A stretch of 64,000 bases of DNA from Alteribacter lacisalsi (GTDB taxonomy: Bacteria; Bacillota; Bacilli; Bacillales; Salisediminibacteriaceae): positions 1,054,001 to 1,118,000 of the forward strand of contig NZ_PDOF01000001.1 of assembly GCF_003226345.1 (NCBI RefSeq). The letters are read 5' to 3'. The notes under the pieces are model-generated. The model was not told the DNA's origin. It did not search any database and saw only the letters and a list, made by a program, of their open reading frames with translations. Of this stretch, positions 8,767 to 18,700 are shown one piece after another. A program made the position numbers and the translations under genes. Every line of letters begins with the position of its first letter. Position 1 is the stretch's first letter.

Positions 8767-8966
8767 AGAGGCCGGGACATAAAGAAAGTGTTCAGTATAA
8801 AATGTGAACAAAAAGCTGACTAGCTCCTGAAAAACATACGCCGACTCCTGCAGGAGGCTCAGCCGCTTCCTGCGGAAAGCGGTGTATGTTTTCAGGAGCG
8901 ATTTAGTGCTCAGCAAAGGGATTGTTCGGATTTTCGTCTGTAAAAAACACTTCTGTCCCGGTCTCT
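8767..8966 (+). repeat. Interspersed repeat G with GAGGCCGGGAC ends, between rbgA and rnhB
   Basis: This fills most of the 346-bp gap between rbgA and rnhB. The ends are inverted: AGAGGCCGGGACA (8767-8779) against TGTCCCGGTCTCT (8954-8966). Inside is a long imperfect hairpin, CTCCTGAAAAACATACGCCG (8824-8843) with CGGTGTATGTTTTCAGGAG (8880-8898), enclosing a short form of the family core (ACTCCTGCAGGAGGCT and CTGCGGAAAGCGG). The ends resemble those of repeat F at 21478-21871. No coding potential is seen. Nothing recognisable lies in 8967-9105 apart from the rnhB ribosome site. Confidence 0.6.
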
Positions 8967-9105
8967 TTTTATTTGGCTGTTTTCTTACAGAATAAGTCTG
9001 TTTTCAGAAAATCATAATGTGTCTAACCGTCCGTCAGTTCAGCCGCAAGTCCGCTGACTTGCCCGGATGGTAAACACAGGCGCTGGGAGTAAAGGAGAAT
9101 CACGA

Positions 9106-9882
9106 TTGGATATTAAAAAGAAGTCAATAGCAGACATTAAAACCCTCCTCGAACATAATGAACCTGATCTGACATTAACGGAAGAACTGAAGAAAGATTC
9201 AAGAAAAGGAGTGCAGAAACTTCTCGCTTCCTATGAAAAAACAATTCAGAAAAAGATTCAGTTGAGAGACCAGTTCCGTGAAATGTCCATCTGCGAAAAT
9301 GACATGAGACGGCAGGGGTTTAAGGCAATTGCAGGGATTGACGAAGTAGGACGGGGACCACTGGCAGGGCCGGTCATCGCAGCCAGTGTGATTTTACCGC
9401 ACGACTTTTTCCTGCCGGGACTGACTGACTCCAAAAAGCTGAGTGAAACGCAGAGAGAATCATTTGCAGCATACATAAAAGACCATGCCATTGCCTGGGG
9501 AACCGGTACAGCAGATGTTCAGGAAATTGACAGGGATAATATTTATGAAGCAACTAAGACCGCTATGATGCGTGCTGTAGCCAATATGTCAGCAGAAGCC
9601 GATTATCTGCTTCTGGATGCGATGAAGCTTCCCCTTGATACGCCGCAGACCTCCCTGATCAAAGGGGATTCCAAAAGCATCAGTATCGCGGCAGCTTCTG
9701 TTATTGCCAAAGTCACAAGGGACAACTATATGAAAGAGCTGGATCGCCTACATCCGGGTTATGCTTTTGCATCCAATATGGGCTATGGAACAAAAGACCA
9801 TGTAGATGGTCTCAGGACAAAAGGAATCACACCGGAACACCGGAAATCCTTTGCACCTGTAAAAGCCTGTATGAATAAGTAA
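9106..9882 (+). CDS. rnhB: Ribonuclease HII
   Basis: 258 aa. Removes RNA from RNA/DNA hybrids and single ribonucleotides. An N-terminal extension (about 70 residues, as in Bacillus RnhB) precedes the catalytic domain GIDEVGRGPLAGPVIAA with the DEXGRG acidic pair; a further Asp is in LLLDAMKLP, and the conserved SIAAASVIAKVTRD follows. I choose TTG 9106 because AAAGGAGA lies just before it; ATG 9067 lacks a good ribosome site. Confidence 0.95.
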   Translation: MDIKKKSIADIKTLLEHNEPDLTLTEELKKDSRKGVQKLLASYEKTIQKKIQLRDQFREMSICENDMRRQGFKAIAGIDEVGRGPLAGPVIAASVILPHDFFLPGLTDSKKLSETQRESFAAYIKDHAIAWGTGTADVQEIDRDNIYEATKTAMMRAVANMSAEADYLLLDAMKLPLDTPQTSLIKGDSKSISIAAASVIAKVTRDNYMKELDRLHPGYAFASNMGYGTKDHVDGLRTKGITPEHRKSFAPVKACMNK

Positions 9883-9991
9883 CGAAGCACTATTGTACAA
9901 GGAAGCTGAAAAATAAGGAATCATTTTCCTGTTTGTCCTCTCTTATTCCTGTTAATGCTAAGTGTAATTAACTTTACTGGAGGTATGAGAG

Positions 9992-10174
9992 ATGCAGAAA
10001 GATGAACAGTTACGTTACGGTCTGCTGGTCGATGGGCTTGATGAGTACATGGATACTTACCGTCAGGAAATTGCGGAGGAGTTTGGTGTTTTCCGCTCAG
10101 TCGGAGAATCAGACCAGATTACACAGAACGCGACCAAAAGTATTCTTGACCGCATGAAGAAGGATAAAAAGTAA
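9992..10174 (+). CDS. Divergent alpha/beta-type small acid-soluble spore protein
   Basis: 60 aa. The first half, LLVDGLDEYMDTYRQEIAEE plus FGV, aligns residue by residue with the LLVPGAEQALDQMKYEIAQEFGV segment of alpha/beta SASPs, including the GPR cleavage neighbourhood. The second half (ITQNATKSILDRMKK) is weaker: the usual GSVGGEITKRLV DNA-binding motif is not intact. SASPs coat spore DNA. A good ribosome site (TGGAGG) precedes ATG 9992. The stop overlaps the next small gene. Identification is by eye; DNA binding may be altered or lost. Confidence 0.6.
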   Translation: MQKDEQLRYGLLVDGLDEYMDTYRQEIAEEFGVFRSVGESDQITQNATKSILDRMKKDKK

Positions 10175-10380
10175 TGCCTCTTAACAGGAAACAGGAGAAA
10201 GGCCGAAAGTCAGCCCGTCCGGCTCGGCAGGAAAGCCGTATTCCTGGTAAAACGTCTTATGACAGTGAAGAGCTGGAAGATACCATGATGGGCCCTGCTG
10301 TCAACAATGAGGACATGTATAAACGAGATAACGATCATACAGATGCCGGGATTATGGAAGACCGGCGCGGCCCTTTCTGA
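10174..10380 (+). CDS. Small hypothetical protein
   Basis: 68 aa. I do not recognise it. The N-terminal 25 residues are basic (RKQEKGRKSARPARQESR), the rest acidic and polar with no membrane segment. The ATG overlaps the stop of the SASP-like gene (TAATG), so the two are probably coupled, and an intrinsic terminator begins at its stop. Coexpression with a spore protein is suggested by context only. Confidence 0.55.
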   Translation: MPLNRKQEKGRKSARPARQESRIPGKTSYDSEELEDTMMGPAVNNEDMYKRDNDHTDAGIMEDRRGPF

Positions 10381-10405
10381 CCGCCCTGTTTCAGGGCGGT
10401 TTAAT
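10380..10405 (+). terminator. Intrinsic terminator after the two small genes
   Basis: ACCGCCCTG (10380-10388), TTT loop, CAGGGCGGT (10392-10400), then TTAATT. A 9-bp perfect stem starting at the stop codon. Confidence 0.75.
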
Positions 10406-10521
10406 TCTGCCTGAAACTGATCGAGTGAGGGGTATTTTCTGATTTATTCGAAAAAATGTTCTTGGCTGTTCTGCCGGTGACTTCTGAACCGGAAAACAAA
10501 TTTCCTTAAAAATTTGAGCAA

Positions 10522-10550
10522 TTGGGACACAAAACAGACAAAAGTATAGT
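10522..10550 (+). promoter_or_regulatory. Upstream SigA-type promoter of sucCD (P1)
   Basis: TTGGGA (10522-10527), 17 bp, TATAGT (10545-10550). The 319-bp gap before sucC holds the preceding terminator, this promoter and P2. I see no other structured element there. Confidence 0.5.
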
Positions 10551-10635
10551 AGAATAAAAGCTGTGTGACGGAACCAGACAGTTGAGTCAGGTGCCGTTTC
10601 CACACAAAAGGACAGATTTTTATTTTTAAAAGGGT

Positions 10636-10664
10636 TTGTGAAAGATTTAGCGAATTCCTATTAT
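10636..10664 (+). promoter_or_regulatory. Proximal SigA-type promoter of sucCD (P2)
   Basis: TTGTGA (10636-10641), 17 bp, TATTAT (10659-10664), predicting a start near 10671 and a leader of about 30 nt. Two candidate promoters 85 bp apart may allow growth-phase control; which is used cannot be told from sequence. Confidence 0.55.
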
Positions 10665-10699
10665 GATTTACGATGCACAATTAAGTTAGGAGGATGGCA

Positions 10700-11863
10700 A
10701 TGAATATCCATGAGTATCAAGGTAAAGAAGTACTAAGAAATTACGGTGTCGCGGTTCCTAACGGAAAAGTGGCTTATTCAGTGGATGAAGCTGTAGAAGC
10801 AGCCCAATCTCTAAGCACGGATGTAACCGTTGTCAAAGCCCAGATCCATGCTGGCGGACGCGGGAAAGCAGGCGGAGTTAAGGTTGCCAAAAATCTGGAT
10901 GAAGTGCGTACATATGCCGATGAAATTCTCGGTAAAACACTGGTGACACACCAGACGGGTCCAGAAGGTAAAGAAGTAAAGCGCTTACTTATCGAAGAGG
11001 GCTGTGACATTAAAAGTGAGTACTACGTAGGTGTGGTTGTTGACCGCGATACGTCCCGTATTACGATGATGGCGTCTGAAGAAGGCGGAACGGAAATTGA
11101 AGAGGTGGCAGAAAAAACTCCTGAGAAGATTTTCAAAGAAGTCATCGACCCGGTTGTCGGTCTTATGCCGTATCAGGCACGCCGTCTTGCGTTCAACATT
11201 AACATTCCAAAAGAACTTGTCCGCGATGCGGTCAAATTCATGATGGGTCTATACAAGGCGTTTGAAGAAAAGGACTGCTCCATTGCGGAGATCAATCCAC
11301 TTGTAACTACTGGGGACGGGAAAGTAATGGCTCTGGATGCGAAGCTGAACTTCGATTCCAACGCCCTTTACCGCCAAAAAGACATCATTGAGCTTCGTGA
11401 CCTTGACGAAGAAGATGAAAAGGAAATTGAAGCGTCCAAGCACGACCTGAGCTATATTGCCCTTGATGGCAACATCGGCTGTATGGTTAACGGTGCAGGC
11501 CTTGCCATGGCAACAATGGATATTATCAAGCATTACAGTGGAGACCCTGCCAATTTCCTTGACGTAGGCGGCGGTGCAACGAAAGAAAAAGTAACCGAAG
11601 CTTTTAAGATTATCCTTTCGGATAAAAGCGTAAAAGGTATTTACGTAAATATTTTCGGCGGCATTATGAAGTGCGACATTATTGCCGAAGGTGTCGTAGC
11701 AGCTACAAAGGAAATGGGACTTGAACTTCCGCTCGTTGTCCGTCTTGAAGGAACAAACGTAGAGCTTGGCAAACAGATTCTTGAAGATTCCGGACTGAAC
11801 ATCACAGCCGCTGATTCAATGGCAGACGGCGCTCAAAAAATCGTTTCTCTAGTGAAACAGTAA
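10700..11863 (+). CDS. sucC: Succinate-CoA ligase (ADP-forming) beta subunit
   Basis: 387 aa. ATP-grasp subunit of the TCA-cycle enzyme that converts succinyl-CoA to succinate with ATP formation, in complex with SucD. Seen: [17 protein letters not shown], the [16 protein letters not shown] lysine/glycine loop, EINPLV, and the ligase segment [24 protein letters not shown] (10688-10693) abuts ATG 10694, so ATG 10700 is the better start. Cotranscribed with sucD (18-bp gap). Confidence 0.97.
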   Translation: MNIHEYQGKEVLRNYGVAVPNGKVAYSVDEAVEAAQSLSTDVTVVKAQIHAGGRGKAGGVKVAKNLDEVRTYADEILGKTLVTHQTGPEGKEVKRLLIEEGCDIKSEYYVGVVVDRDTSRITMMASEEGGTEIEEVAEKTPEKIFKEVIDPVVGLMPYQARRLAFNINIPKELVRDAVKFMMGLYKAFEEKDCSIAEINPLVTTGDGKVMALDAKLNFDSNALYRQKDIIELRDLDEEDEKEIEASKHDLSYIALDGNIGCMVNGAGLAMATMDIIKHYSGDPANFLDVGGGATKEKVTEAFKIILSDKSVKGIYVNIFGGIMKCDIIAEGVVAATKEMGLELPLVVRLEGTNVELGKQILEDSGLNITAADSMADGAQKIVSLVKQ

Positions 11864-11881
11864 GAAAGGACGGGACAGCAG

Positions 11882-12787
11882 ATGAGTATCCTTATTAATA
11901 AAGACACTAAGCTTATTGTACAAGGTATCACCGGTGCAACAGGACTTTTTCATACAAAGCAGGCAGTTGAGTACGGGACAAACGTCGTTGGCGGTGTAAC
12001 GCCAGGAAAAGGCGGGACCGAAGTTGAAGGCATCCCCGTTTTTGACACGGTAAGTGACGCAGTGAACCAGACGGGAGCCAACGCTTCTGTCGTTTATGTT
12101 CCGCCTGCATTTGCAGCTGACGCAATCATGGAAGCAGCAGATGCTGGAATTGAGCTTGTGATTACCATTACAGAAGGTATTCCTGTAACGGATATGATAA
12201 AAGTGAAACGTTATCTTGAAGATAAAGAAACACGCCTGATTGGACCAAACTGTCCTGGCGTCATTACACCGGACGAGTGCAAAATTGGTATCATGCCCGG
12301 CTACATTCATAAAAAAGGCCATGTAGGTGTTGTCTCACGTTCTGGTACCCTCACTTACGAAGCTGTTCACCAGCTTTCTACTGAAGGAATCGGCCAGTCA
12401 ACAGCTGTCGGAATTGGCGGCGACCCGGTTAACGGAACGGACTTCATCGATGTACTCAAGCAGTTCAACGAAGATGATGACACGTATGCTGTTATTATGA
12501 TCGGTGAAATCGGCGGAACAGCTGAAGAAGAAGCTGCAGAGTGGATCAAAGCCAACATGAAAAAGCCGGTAGTAGGCTTTATCGGCGGTCAGACTGCACC
12601 TCCAGGAAAACGCATGGGCCACGCAGGTGCGATTATTTCCGGCGGTAAAGGCACAGCTGCTGAAAAAATCAAGACGCTTGAAAACTGCGGTGTAAAAGTC
12701 GCGCAAACTCCTGCTGTTATGGGGGAGACTTTGATTGCGTCTCTTAAAGATAACGATATATACGAAAAATGCGTTACACATAAATAA
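11882..12787 (+). CDS. sucD: Succinate-CoA ligase (ADP-forming) alpha subunit
   Basis: 301 aa. N-terminal CoA-binding Rossmann fold ([19 protein letters not shown]) and C-terminal ligase domain. The phosphohistidine is His in [10 protein letters not shown] near residue 245. GPNCPGVI is the conserved CoA/phosphate loop. Forms the enzyme with SucC. A strong terminator follows. Confidence 0.97.
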   Translation: MSILINKDTKLIVQGITGATGLFHTKQAVEYGTNVVGGVTPGKGGTEVEGIPVFDTVSDAVNQTGANASVVYVPPAFAADAIMEAADAGIELVITITEGIPVTDMIKVKRYLEDKETRLIGPNCPGVITPDECKIGIMPGYIHKKGHVGVVSRSGTLTYEAVHQLSTEGIGQSTAVGIGGDPVNGTDFIDVLKQFNEDDDTYAVIMIGEIGGTAEEEAAEWIKANMKKPVVGFIGGQTAPPGKRMGHAGAIISGGKGTAAEKIKTLENCGVKVAQTPAVMGETLIASLKDNDIYEKCVTHK

Positions 12788-12801
12788 ATCAAAGGTACTT
12801 T

Positions 12802-12834
12802 GCTCCCCCGTTCTCTTCGGGGGAGCTTCCTTTC
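12802..12834 (+). terminator. Intrinsic terminator of sucCD
   Basis: GCTCCCCCG (12802-12810), 7-nt loop, CGGGGGAGC (12818-12826), followed by TTCCTTTCC. The 9-bp GC-rich stem is perfect, though the T-tract is interrupted by C. Confidence 0.75.
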
Positions 12835-12904
12835 CTTATTTCCTTATCTAATTCCCCTTCAGACTCTCCATTTACCCCATCTCACAAGAAAGCAGGAAGA
12901 AAAA

Positions 12905-13780
12905 ATGAATACACTCCGCGAACGCCTCCTTTATCTGCAGCATGCCGCAGGGGCAGGTGCTTCTTTTGTGCACCAGCTTCTCAATGCAGATCCTGAACTT
13001 TCATCCCCGTTTGACATGAATCCCGGCCAGCTTGCAAAGGCGGGCAAAATTTCCTTATCCAGAGCAGGCAGAATATGCGGGACCCTTAAAGACCTGCAGC
13101 TTCGGCGGATTGATCTCCCAAAACTATACGCTAAGGAAAGGGCAGGCTGGTTCACTATTTTTGATAATGAGTATCCTCCATTACTGAAAACGATTTATGA
13201 CCCCCCAGCTGTCCTGTTTTACCAGGGTGATCCATCTATCCTCAAAAACGTCTCTCCTCTTGCCGTAATTGGTCCCAGAAAGCCGTCAGAAGAAGCACTG
13301 GCAATCATGAACACTCTGCTCCCCCCTGTACTTAAAAGAAAGTTTCTGATCGTCTCAGGCCTTGCAGAAGGGGTGGATCGGCTTGCACACGAAATCAGCC
13401 TTTCCTGGAACAGTCCGACTGCAGCCGTCCTCGGTTCAGGTTTTCATCATATCTATCCCCGCTCAAACGTATCCTTAGCGAGAACAATAGCTCACTCCAA
13501 TCTTCTATTAAGCGAATATGCTCCATGGCAAAAGCCGAACAAGTGGCAGTTTCCTGAAAGAAACCGCCTTATCAGCGGTCTTACAAAAGCGGTTCTGATC
13601 ATTGAGGCCCGTGAGCGGAGCGGAACGATGATTACGGCCGGCACAGCACTTGAACAGGGGAGAGATGTGTTTGCCGTCCCAGGCTCCCCGTTAAAAAAAG
13701 AGTCCGCCGGATGTATTCGCCTGATTCAGGATGGGGCAAAAGCCGTCCTCTGCTCGAATGACATTCTTGAAGAATTTTGA
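12905..13780 (+). CDS. dprA: DNA processing protein DprA/Smf
   Basis: 291 aa. Loads RecA onto incoming single-stranded DNA during transformation and probably acts in general recombination. An N-terminal SAM-like region is followed by the Rossmann core: IFDNEYPPLLKTIYDPPAVLFYQGD, SGLAEGVDRLAHE, the LLSEYAPWQKP and FPERNRLISGL segments, and a C-terminal EQGRDVFAVPG. The usual VGSR/VGTR loop reads VIGPRKPSEE. ATG 12905 is preceded by CAGGAAG; the open frame before it covers the sucD terminator. Confidence 0.93.
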   Translation: MNTLRERLLYLQHAAGAGASFVHQLLNADPELSSPFDMNPGQLAKAGKISLSRAGRICGTLKDLQLRRIDLPKLYAKERAGWFTIFDNEYPPLLKTIYDPPAVLFYQGDPSILKNVSPLAVIGPRKPSEEALAIMNTLLPPVLKRKFLIVSGLAEGVDRLAHEISLSWNSPTAAVLGSGFHHIYPRSNVSLARTIAHSNLLLSEYAPWQKPNKWQFPERNRLISGLTKAVLIIEARERSGTMITAGTALEQGRDVFAVPGSPLKKESAGCIRLIQDGAKAVLCSNDILEEF

Positions 13781-13909
13781 GATTCAAATGTATGAAAACG
13801 AAAAAAACGAGCATAACTGACTACTGATGAGAACGTCGGAAAAGTCTGAAAAAAACCAGTAATAACTTCCTCACAATAGTTGTATATCCGTTTTTTTCCG
13901 GTTTCGTGT

Positions 13910-13938
13910 TTGACAAACCGTAAATAGGTGGTTAATAA
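13910..13938 (+). promoter_or_regulatory. SigA-type promoter for topA
   Basis: TTGACA (13910-13915), 17 bp, TAATAA (13933-13938). A perfect -35. The transcript would carry a leader of about 180 nt before topA. Confidence 0.6.
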
Positions 13939-13963
13939 TAGTGGGGATTTCATTTTATGAAAA

Positions 13964-13990
13964 GGCTCAGTTAAAGCTCAATGTTGATGA
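13964..13990 (+). repeat. Isolated terminal-repeat fragment in the topA leader
   Basis: GGCTCAGTTAAAGCTCAATG and following bases resemble the inverted end of element E (32375-32552), whose right end read in reverse is GGCTTTGTTAAAGCGTGATG. About three quarters of 25 bases agree. No matching second end or core is visible, so it may be a decayed remnant. The rest of the 344-bp dprA-topA gap holds the topA promoter and ribosome site, nothing else I recognise. Confidence 0.4.
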
Positions 13991-14124
13991 TCTCTAATAT
14001 GCTGCCGGGAACGAGCGCAAAAAAACGCCCGATTTCAAAGGAAGTGAGAAAGCAGAAATCAGCAACCGTCTTTAATGCAGCCTTATAAGCAATGATTTTA
14101 CCTCTGAAGGGGAGGAACAACAGT

Positions 14125-16197
14125 ATGTCCGATTACTTAGTGATCGTCGAATCCCCGGCTAAAGCAAAAACAATCGGTAAATATCTTGGTAAGCGCTACG
14201 CTGTAAAAGCGTCAATGGGGCACGTAATTGATTTGCCCAAGAGTCAGATGGGCGTTGATGTAGAGGAGAATTTTACTCCCAAATACATTACGATCAGAGG
14301 AAAAGGGCCGATTCTTAAGGAATTGAAAACAGCTGCGAAAAAAGCAAAAAAGATCTATCTCGCAGCCGACCCGGACCGTGAAGGGGAAGCCATTGCCTGG
14401 CACCTCGCCCACAGCCTTAACATTGATGACGGGACAAAATGCCGTGTTGTTTTTAATGAGATTACGAAACAGGCCATAAAAGATTCGTTTAAAACACCGC
14501 GAACAATTAATATGAATTTAGTGGATGCCCAGCAGGCAAGAAGAGTTCTGGACAGACTGGTCGGCTACAATATCAGCCCTCTTTTATGGAAGAAAGTGAA
14601 AAAGGGACTGAGTGCAGGCCGTGTGCAGTCAGTAGCGGTAAAAATGATTATTGACCGTGAAAAGGAAATTCAGGCTTTTGAACCTGAAGAATACTGGTCC
14701 GTTGAAGCGAAACTGAATAAGAGCGGAAAACCGTTTGAAGCGAAGTTTTATGGTACAGACGGGGAAAAGACTGAATTACGCACAAAAGAAGATGTAGACC
14801 GTGTACTCGGGAAAATTACCGGGAGTACACTGAATGTTGACAGGGTTACAAAAAAGGAACGAAAAAGAAATCCTGTAGTGCCGTTTACAACATCATCCCT
14901 TCAGCAGGAAGCAGCAAGAAAGCTTAACTTCCGCGCGAAGAAAACGATGATGCTTGCACAGCAGCTTTACGAGGGGATCGATGTGGGAAAAGGCGGCACT
15001 GATGGGCTGATTACCTACATGAGAACAGATTCCACCAGGATCTCGGAAACGGCCAGAAATGAAACCCGGGATTATATCGAAGCGAATTTCGGAAAAGAGT
15101 TTCTAAACGATTCGCGGGTAAAAACGAAACAGAGCACCAACTCCCAGGATGCTCATGAAGCGATACGCCCTACTGCGGTCATGAAGGATCCAAAATCGGT
15201 TAAACCATATCTTACAAGGGATCAGTACAGACTGTACAAACTGATCTGGGACCGCCTGGTCGCCAGTCTGATGGCCCCCGCAGTGATGGATACGATGAGT
15301 GTGGACCTGACAAACAACGGAGTTCTGTTCAGGGCTACCGGATCCAAGCTTAAATTTCCAGGCTTCATGAAAGTTTATATTGAAGGAACGGATGATGGCA
15401 AAAAAGAGGAAGATAAGATGCTTCCTGAGCTTGTGGAAGGCGAACAGATCGATGTGGAATCAATTGAGCCGAATCAGCACTTTACCCAGCCTCCTCCGCG
15501 ATACACCGAAGCACGGCTTGTGAAAACACTCGAAGAACTTGGCATTGGACGTCCTTCCACGTTTGCACCAACCCTTGATACGATTCAGCGCAGGGGATAT
15601 GTTGCGCTTGAGGATAAGCGGTTTGTACCGACTGAACTGGGAACGATCGTCCTGGATCTGATCATTGAGTTTTTCCCGGAAATTCTTAATGTGGAGTTTA
15701 CCGCCCAGATGGAAGCGGATCTTGACTCCATCGAGGACGGTAAAGAAAACTGGGTTCAGATTATCAGCCAGTTTTACGAAGAGTTCGAAAAGCGCCTTAA
15801 AACGGCTGAGGAAGAAATGAAGGAAGTAGAAATCCGTGACGAACCTGCCGGTGAAGACTGTGAAAAGTGCGGTCATGAGATGGTTTATAAAATGGGCCGG
15901 TACGGTAAATTTATGGCCTGCTCCAACTTCCCTGAATGCCGGAACACAAAAGCGATCGTGAAGGACGTAGGGGTCAAATGCCCAACGTGTAAAGAGGGCA
16001 ACGTTGTCGAGCGGAAGAGCAAGAAAAAGAGAATCTTCTACGGCTGCGACAGATACCCGGAATGTGAATTTATTTCCTGGGATAAACCGATCGCAAGGAC
16101 ATGTCCGAAATGCTCAAAAATGCTCGTTGAGAAAAAGACGAAAAAAGGCAAGCATGTTCAGTGCTCGGAATGCGATTATAAAGAAGAAGAAAACTGA
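14125..16197 (+). CDS. topA: DNA topoisomerase I
   Basis: 690 aa type IA topoisomerase that relaxes negative supercoils. TOPRIM domain at the N terminus ([34 protein letters not shown] near residue 81), active-site Tyr in ITYMRTDS near residue 297, and three C-terminal four-cysteine zinc motifs from about residue 577 (CEKCGH, CPTCKE, CPKCSK). ATG 14125 follows GGGGAGG (14109-14115); the longer frame from 14092 would begin ahead of this site. Confidence 0.98.
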   Translation: MSDYLVIVESPAKAKTIGKYLGKRYAVKASMGHVIDLPKSQMGVDVEENFTPKYITIRGKGPILKELKTAAKKAKKIYLAADPDREGEAIAWHLAHSLNIDDGTKCRVVFNEITKQAIKDSFKTPRTINMNLVDAQQARRVLDRLVGYNISPLLWKKVKKGLSAGRVQSVAVKMIIDREKEIQAFEPEEYWSVEAKLNKSGKPFEAKFYGTDGEKTELRTKEDVDRVLGKITGSTLNVDRVTKKERKRNPVVPFTTSSLQQEAARKLNFRAKKTMMLAQQLYEGIDVGKGGTDGLITYMRTDSTRISETARNETRDYIEANFGKEFLNDSRVKTKQSTNSQDAHEAIRPTAVMKDPKSVKPYLTRDQYRLYKLIWDRLVASLMAPAVMDTMSVDLTNNGVLFRATGSKLKFPGFMKVYIEGTDDGKKEEDKMLPELVEGEQIDVESIEPNQHFTQPPPRYTEARLVKTLEELGIGRPSTFAPTLDTIQRRGYVALEDKRFVPTELGTIVLDLIIEFFPEILNVEFTAQMEADLDSIEDGKENWVQIISQFYEEFEKRLKTAEEEMKEVEIRDEPAGEDCEKCGHEMVYKMGRYGKFMACSNFPECRNTKAIVKDVGVKCPTCKEGNVVERKSKKKRIFYGCDRYPECEFISWDKPIARTCPKCSKMLVEKKTKKGKHVQCSECDYKEEEN

Positions 16198-16209
16198 AGG
16201 ATCAATGGG

Positions 16210-16249
16210 GAACTGCTGAAGGAGGATGACTTTCAGCGGTTCTTTTTTT
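16210..16249 (+). terminator. Intrinsic terminator of topA
   Basis: GAACTGCTGAA (16210-16220) pairs with TTCAGCGGTTC (16232-16242), one T-G pair, followed by seven T. A clear terminator 12 bp after the topA stop. Confidence 0.85.
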
Positions 16250-16269
16250 GCAGCAGCGCTGACTAAATG

Positions 16270-16298
16270 TTGCAATTGCACCGGTGTTGCTGTATATT
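16270..16298 (+). promoter_or_regulatory. SigA-type promoter for trmFO
   Basis: TTGCAA (16270-16275), 17 bp, TATATT (16293-16298). Lies 32 bp before the trmFO start and probably drives trmFO and the genes after it. Confidence 0.65.
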
Positions 16299-16329
16299 AG
16301 CGAACGTATAGGCAAGAGGAGGGATAAGT

Positions 16330-17634
16330 ATGACACAGCATGTTAATGTGATTGGTGCCGGTCTTGCTGGAAGCGAAGCCGCCTGGCAGTTAGCCAGAAG
16401 AGGTGTGCAGGTTCATCTGTACGAAATGCGTCCTGTCAGACAGACACCGGCTCACCATACAGATAAATTTGCAGAACTTGTCTGCAGTAATTCACTTCGT
16501 GCGAATGGACTGGCAAATGCAGTCGGTATTCTTAAGGAAGAGATGCGCACCCTTGATTCGGTTATTATCCGGTCGGCAGACGACTGTTCTGTTCCTGCAG
16601 GAGGGGCACTTGCGGTGGACCGCCATGAATTTGCCCAGCTAGTGACCGACCGTGTAAAGGGACATGAAAATGTAACGGTGATGACAGAAGAAATGACCCG
16701 AATTCCGGATGGGCCTACGATTATTGCAACAGGCCCGCTCACTTCCGAAGCTCTTTCTAATGAACTAAAGGCACTTACAGGTGAGGAGTATCTCTATTTT
16801 TATGATGCTGCTGCGCCGATTCTGGAAACGGACTCCATCGATATGGATAAAGTTTATCTCAAATCACGATACGACAAAGGCGAAGCTGCCTACCTGAACT
16901 GTCCAATGACAGAAGAGGAGTTTGACCGGTTTTACGAGGCACTGATCAGTGCGGAAACGGTTCCGGTTAAAGATTTTGAAAAGGAAATGTTTTTCGAAGG
17001 CTGTATGCCGATTGAAGTGATGGCGCGCCGCGGCAGGAAAACCCTTACTTTCGGACCGATGAAGCCTGTCGGCCTTGAGGATCCGAAAACCGGGAAACGG
17101 CCCTATGCCGTCGTCCAGCTGCGCCAGGATAACAGCTCAGGTACGCTCTACAACATTGTCGGCTTTCAGACCCACATGAAATGGGGCCCGCAGAAAGAAG
17201 TATTCTCTCTAATTCCGGGACTCGAAAATGCTGAAATTGTCCGTTATGGCGTGATGCACAGAAACACGTTCGTAAACTCGCCAAACCTGCTCCGTAAGAC
17301 GTATCAGTATAAGGACCGTGATGATTTGTTTTTTGCAGGACAGATGACAGGTGTTGAAGGATACGTGGAAAGTGCTGCGGCGGGTCTTGTGTCCGGAATC
17401 AATGCAGCCAGATTGGTATCGGGAGAAGCGCCTGTTGAATTCCCCGATGAAACGATGACCGGAGCCATGGCGAACTACATTACCACCGCCAATCCGGATA
17501 ATTTCCAGCCGATCAATGCGAATATGGGACTGCTTCCGCCGTTTGAGGAAAGAATCAGGAATAAAAAAGAACGGTATGAAGCCCATGGCCAGCGCGCATT
17601 GGGAACAATTCAGAATTTTGTGAAAAAATTGTAA
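16330..17634 (+). CDS. trmFO: Methylenetetrahydrofolate-tRNA-(uracil-5-)-methyltransferase TrmFO (Gid)
   Basis: 434 aa flavoprotein that makes m5U54 in the T-loop of tRNAs using methylene-THF. The N-terminal FAD-binding [18 protein letters not shown] is plain, with the family motifs [16 protein letters not shown] and [12 protein letters not shown]. Length matches B. subtilis (435). It lies between topA and xerC as in other Bacillaceae. Confidence 0.97.
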   Translation: MTQHVNVIGAGLAGSEAAWQLARRGVQVHLYEMRPVRQTPAHHTDKFAELVCSNSLRANGLANAVGILKEEMRTLDSVIIRSADDCSVPAGGALAVDRHEFAQLVTDRVKGHENVTVMTEEMTRIPDGPTIIATGPLTSEALSNELKALTGEEYLYFYDAAAPILETDSIDMDKVYLKSRYDKGEAAYLNCPMTEEEFDRFYEALISAETVPVKDFEKEMFFEGCMPIEVMARRGRKTLTFGPMKPVGLEDPKTGKRPYAVVQLRQDNSSGTLYNIVGFQTHMKWGPQKEVFSLIPGLENAEIVRYGVMHRNTFVNSPNLLRKTYQYKDRDDLFFAGQMTGVEGYVESAAAGLVSGINAARLVSGEAPVEFPDETMTGAMANYITTANPDNFQPINANMGLLPPFEERIRNKKERYEAHGQRALGTIQNFVKKL

Positions 17635-17644
17635 AGTTTATTGA

Positions 17645-17681
17645 AAGAGCTGCTGAATTGTGATACGATTTAGTAGCTCTT
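17645..17681 (+). terminator. Possible weak terminator hairpin after trmFO
   Basis: AAGAGCTGCT (17645-17654) pairs with AGTAGCTCTT (17672-17681) with one mismatch-tolerant G-T pair and a 17-nt loop. There is no T-tract after it, so it could equally be a processing hairpin inside a trmFO-xerC transcript. Confidence 0.35.
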
Positions 17682-17743
17682 CGTGATCAGAAGTTCCCTT
17701 TAGTAACCGGAACTCACAATCGAAAGTAAAGGTGAATCCGTTT

Positions 17744-18637
17744 ATGTCCAGTGACTGGATCGAACATTTTGTCCGTTATCTGCAGATTGAAAGAAACGCT
17801 TCAGTGCACACTGTAAATAATTACCGTGCTGATATTCTGGAATTTGACATGTTTCTCAAGCAGCAGCCGAAAGCCGGTTTCGCTGCTGTTTCGTATGCAG
17901 ATGTGAGAGACTACCTGGCGGTTTTACATAAAAAGGAATACGCAAGAAAAACCGCGGCACGCAAAATTTCTGCCCTCCGTTCGTTTTACCGTTTTCTCGT
18001 AAGGGAAGAACGGATAAAAAGCAACCCTTTCGTGCTTGCTTCCACGCCGAAAAGCGGGTCGAGGCTTCCAACTTTTTTTTATGAAGAGGAAATGAAGGCG
18101 ATCTTTGAGTCAGCCGATGTATCCTCCCCGCTTGGGATGAGAAATCTGGCGATTGCAGAACTTCTTTATGCAACGGGAATTCGAGTAAGCGAGTGCGCAG
18201 GAATTGATATGAAAGATCTTGATTTTGATATAGGCATTCTCCTCGTGAGAGGGAAAGGCCGTAAGGAGCGCTATGTACCTGCCGGCGGGTTTGCCCTTGA
18301 AGCGATTGATCATTATATTCAAAGCGCCCGTCCTAAACTGCAGGAATCAAAAAAAGAAGAGGAAGCACTTTTCCTCAACTTCAGAGGAAACAGACTTTCG
18401 GACCGGAGTATCAGAACCATTCTGAACAAGCTTGTGGAGGACGCCTCTTTGAAATCGCGGATGAGCCCCCACGTGCTCAGACATACATTTGCAACCCATA
18501 TGCTGAATGCCGGTGCAGATCTGAGGACAGTCCAGGAGCTTCTCGGACACAGCAGTCTCTCTGCAACGCAGATTTATACCCATGTTACGACCGACCGCCT
18601 TAAGGATACAATCACCAGGTTTCACCCGAGAGCCTGA
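17744..18637 (+). CDS. xerC: Tyrosine recombinase XerC (CodV)
   Basis: 297 aa. Acts with XerD/RipX at dif to resolve chromosome dimers. SAM-like N-terminal core-binding domain, then catalytic residues: Arg in GIRVSECAG (about 146), HVLRHTFATHML (about 242), HSSLSATQIYTH with His and the nucleophile Tyr. GTG 17732 lies inside the AAAGGTG ribosome site, so ATG 17744 is preferred. The codV-clpQ-clpY-codY order of B. subtilis is kept. Confidence 0.94.
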   Translation: MSSDWIEHFVRYLQIERNASVHTVNNYRADILEFDMFLKQQPKAGFAAVSYADVRDYLAVLHKKEYARKTAARKISALRSFYRFLVREERIKSNPFVLASTPKSGSRLPTFFYEEEMKAIFESADVSSPLGMRNLAIAELLYATGIRVSECAGIDMKDLDFDIGILLVRGKGRKERYVPAGGFALEAIDHYIQSARPKLQESKKEEEALFLNFRGNRLSDRSIRTILNKLVEDASLKSRMSPHVLRHTFATHMLNAGADLRTVQELLGHSSLSATQIYTHVTTDRLKDTITRFHPRA

Positions 18638-18700
18638 TTATCTTTTGTGTGAATGTGATTTAACCGGACCGTTTCAGGTAACACGACAGGAGGACTTTGA

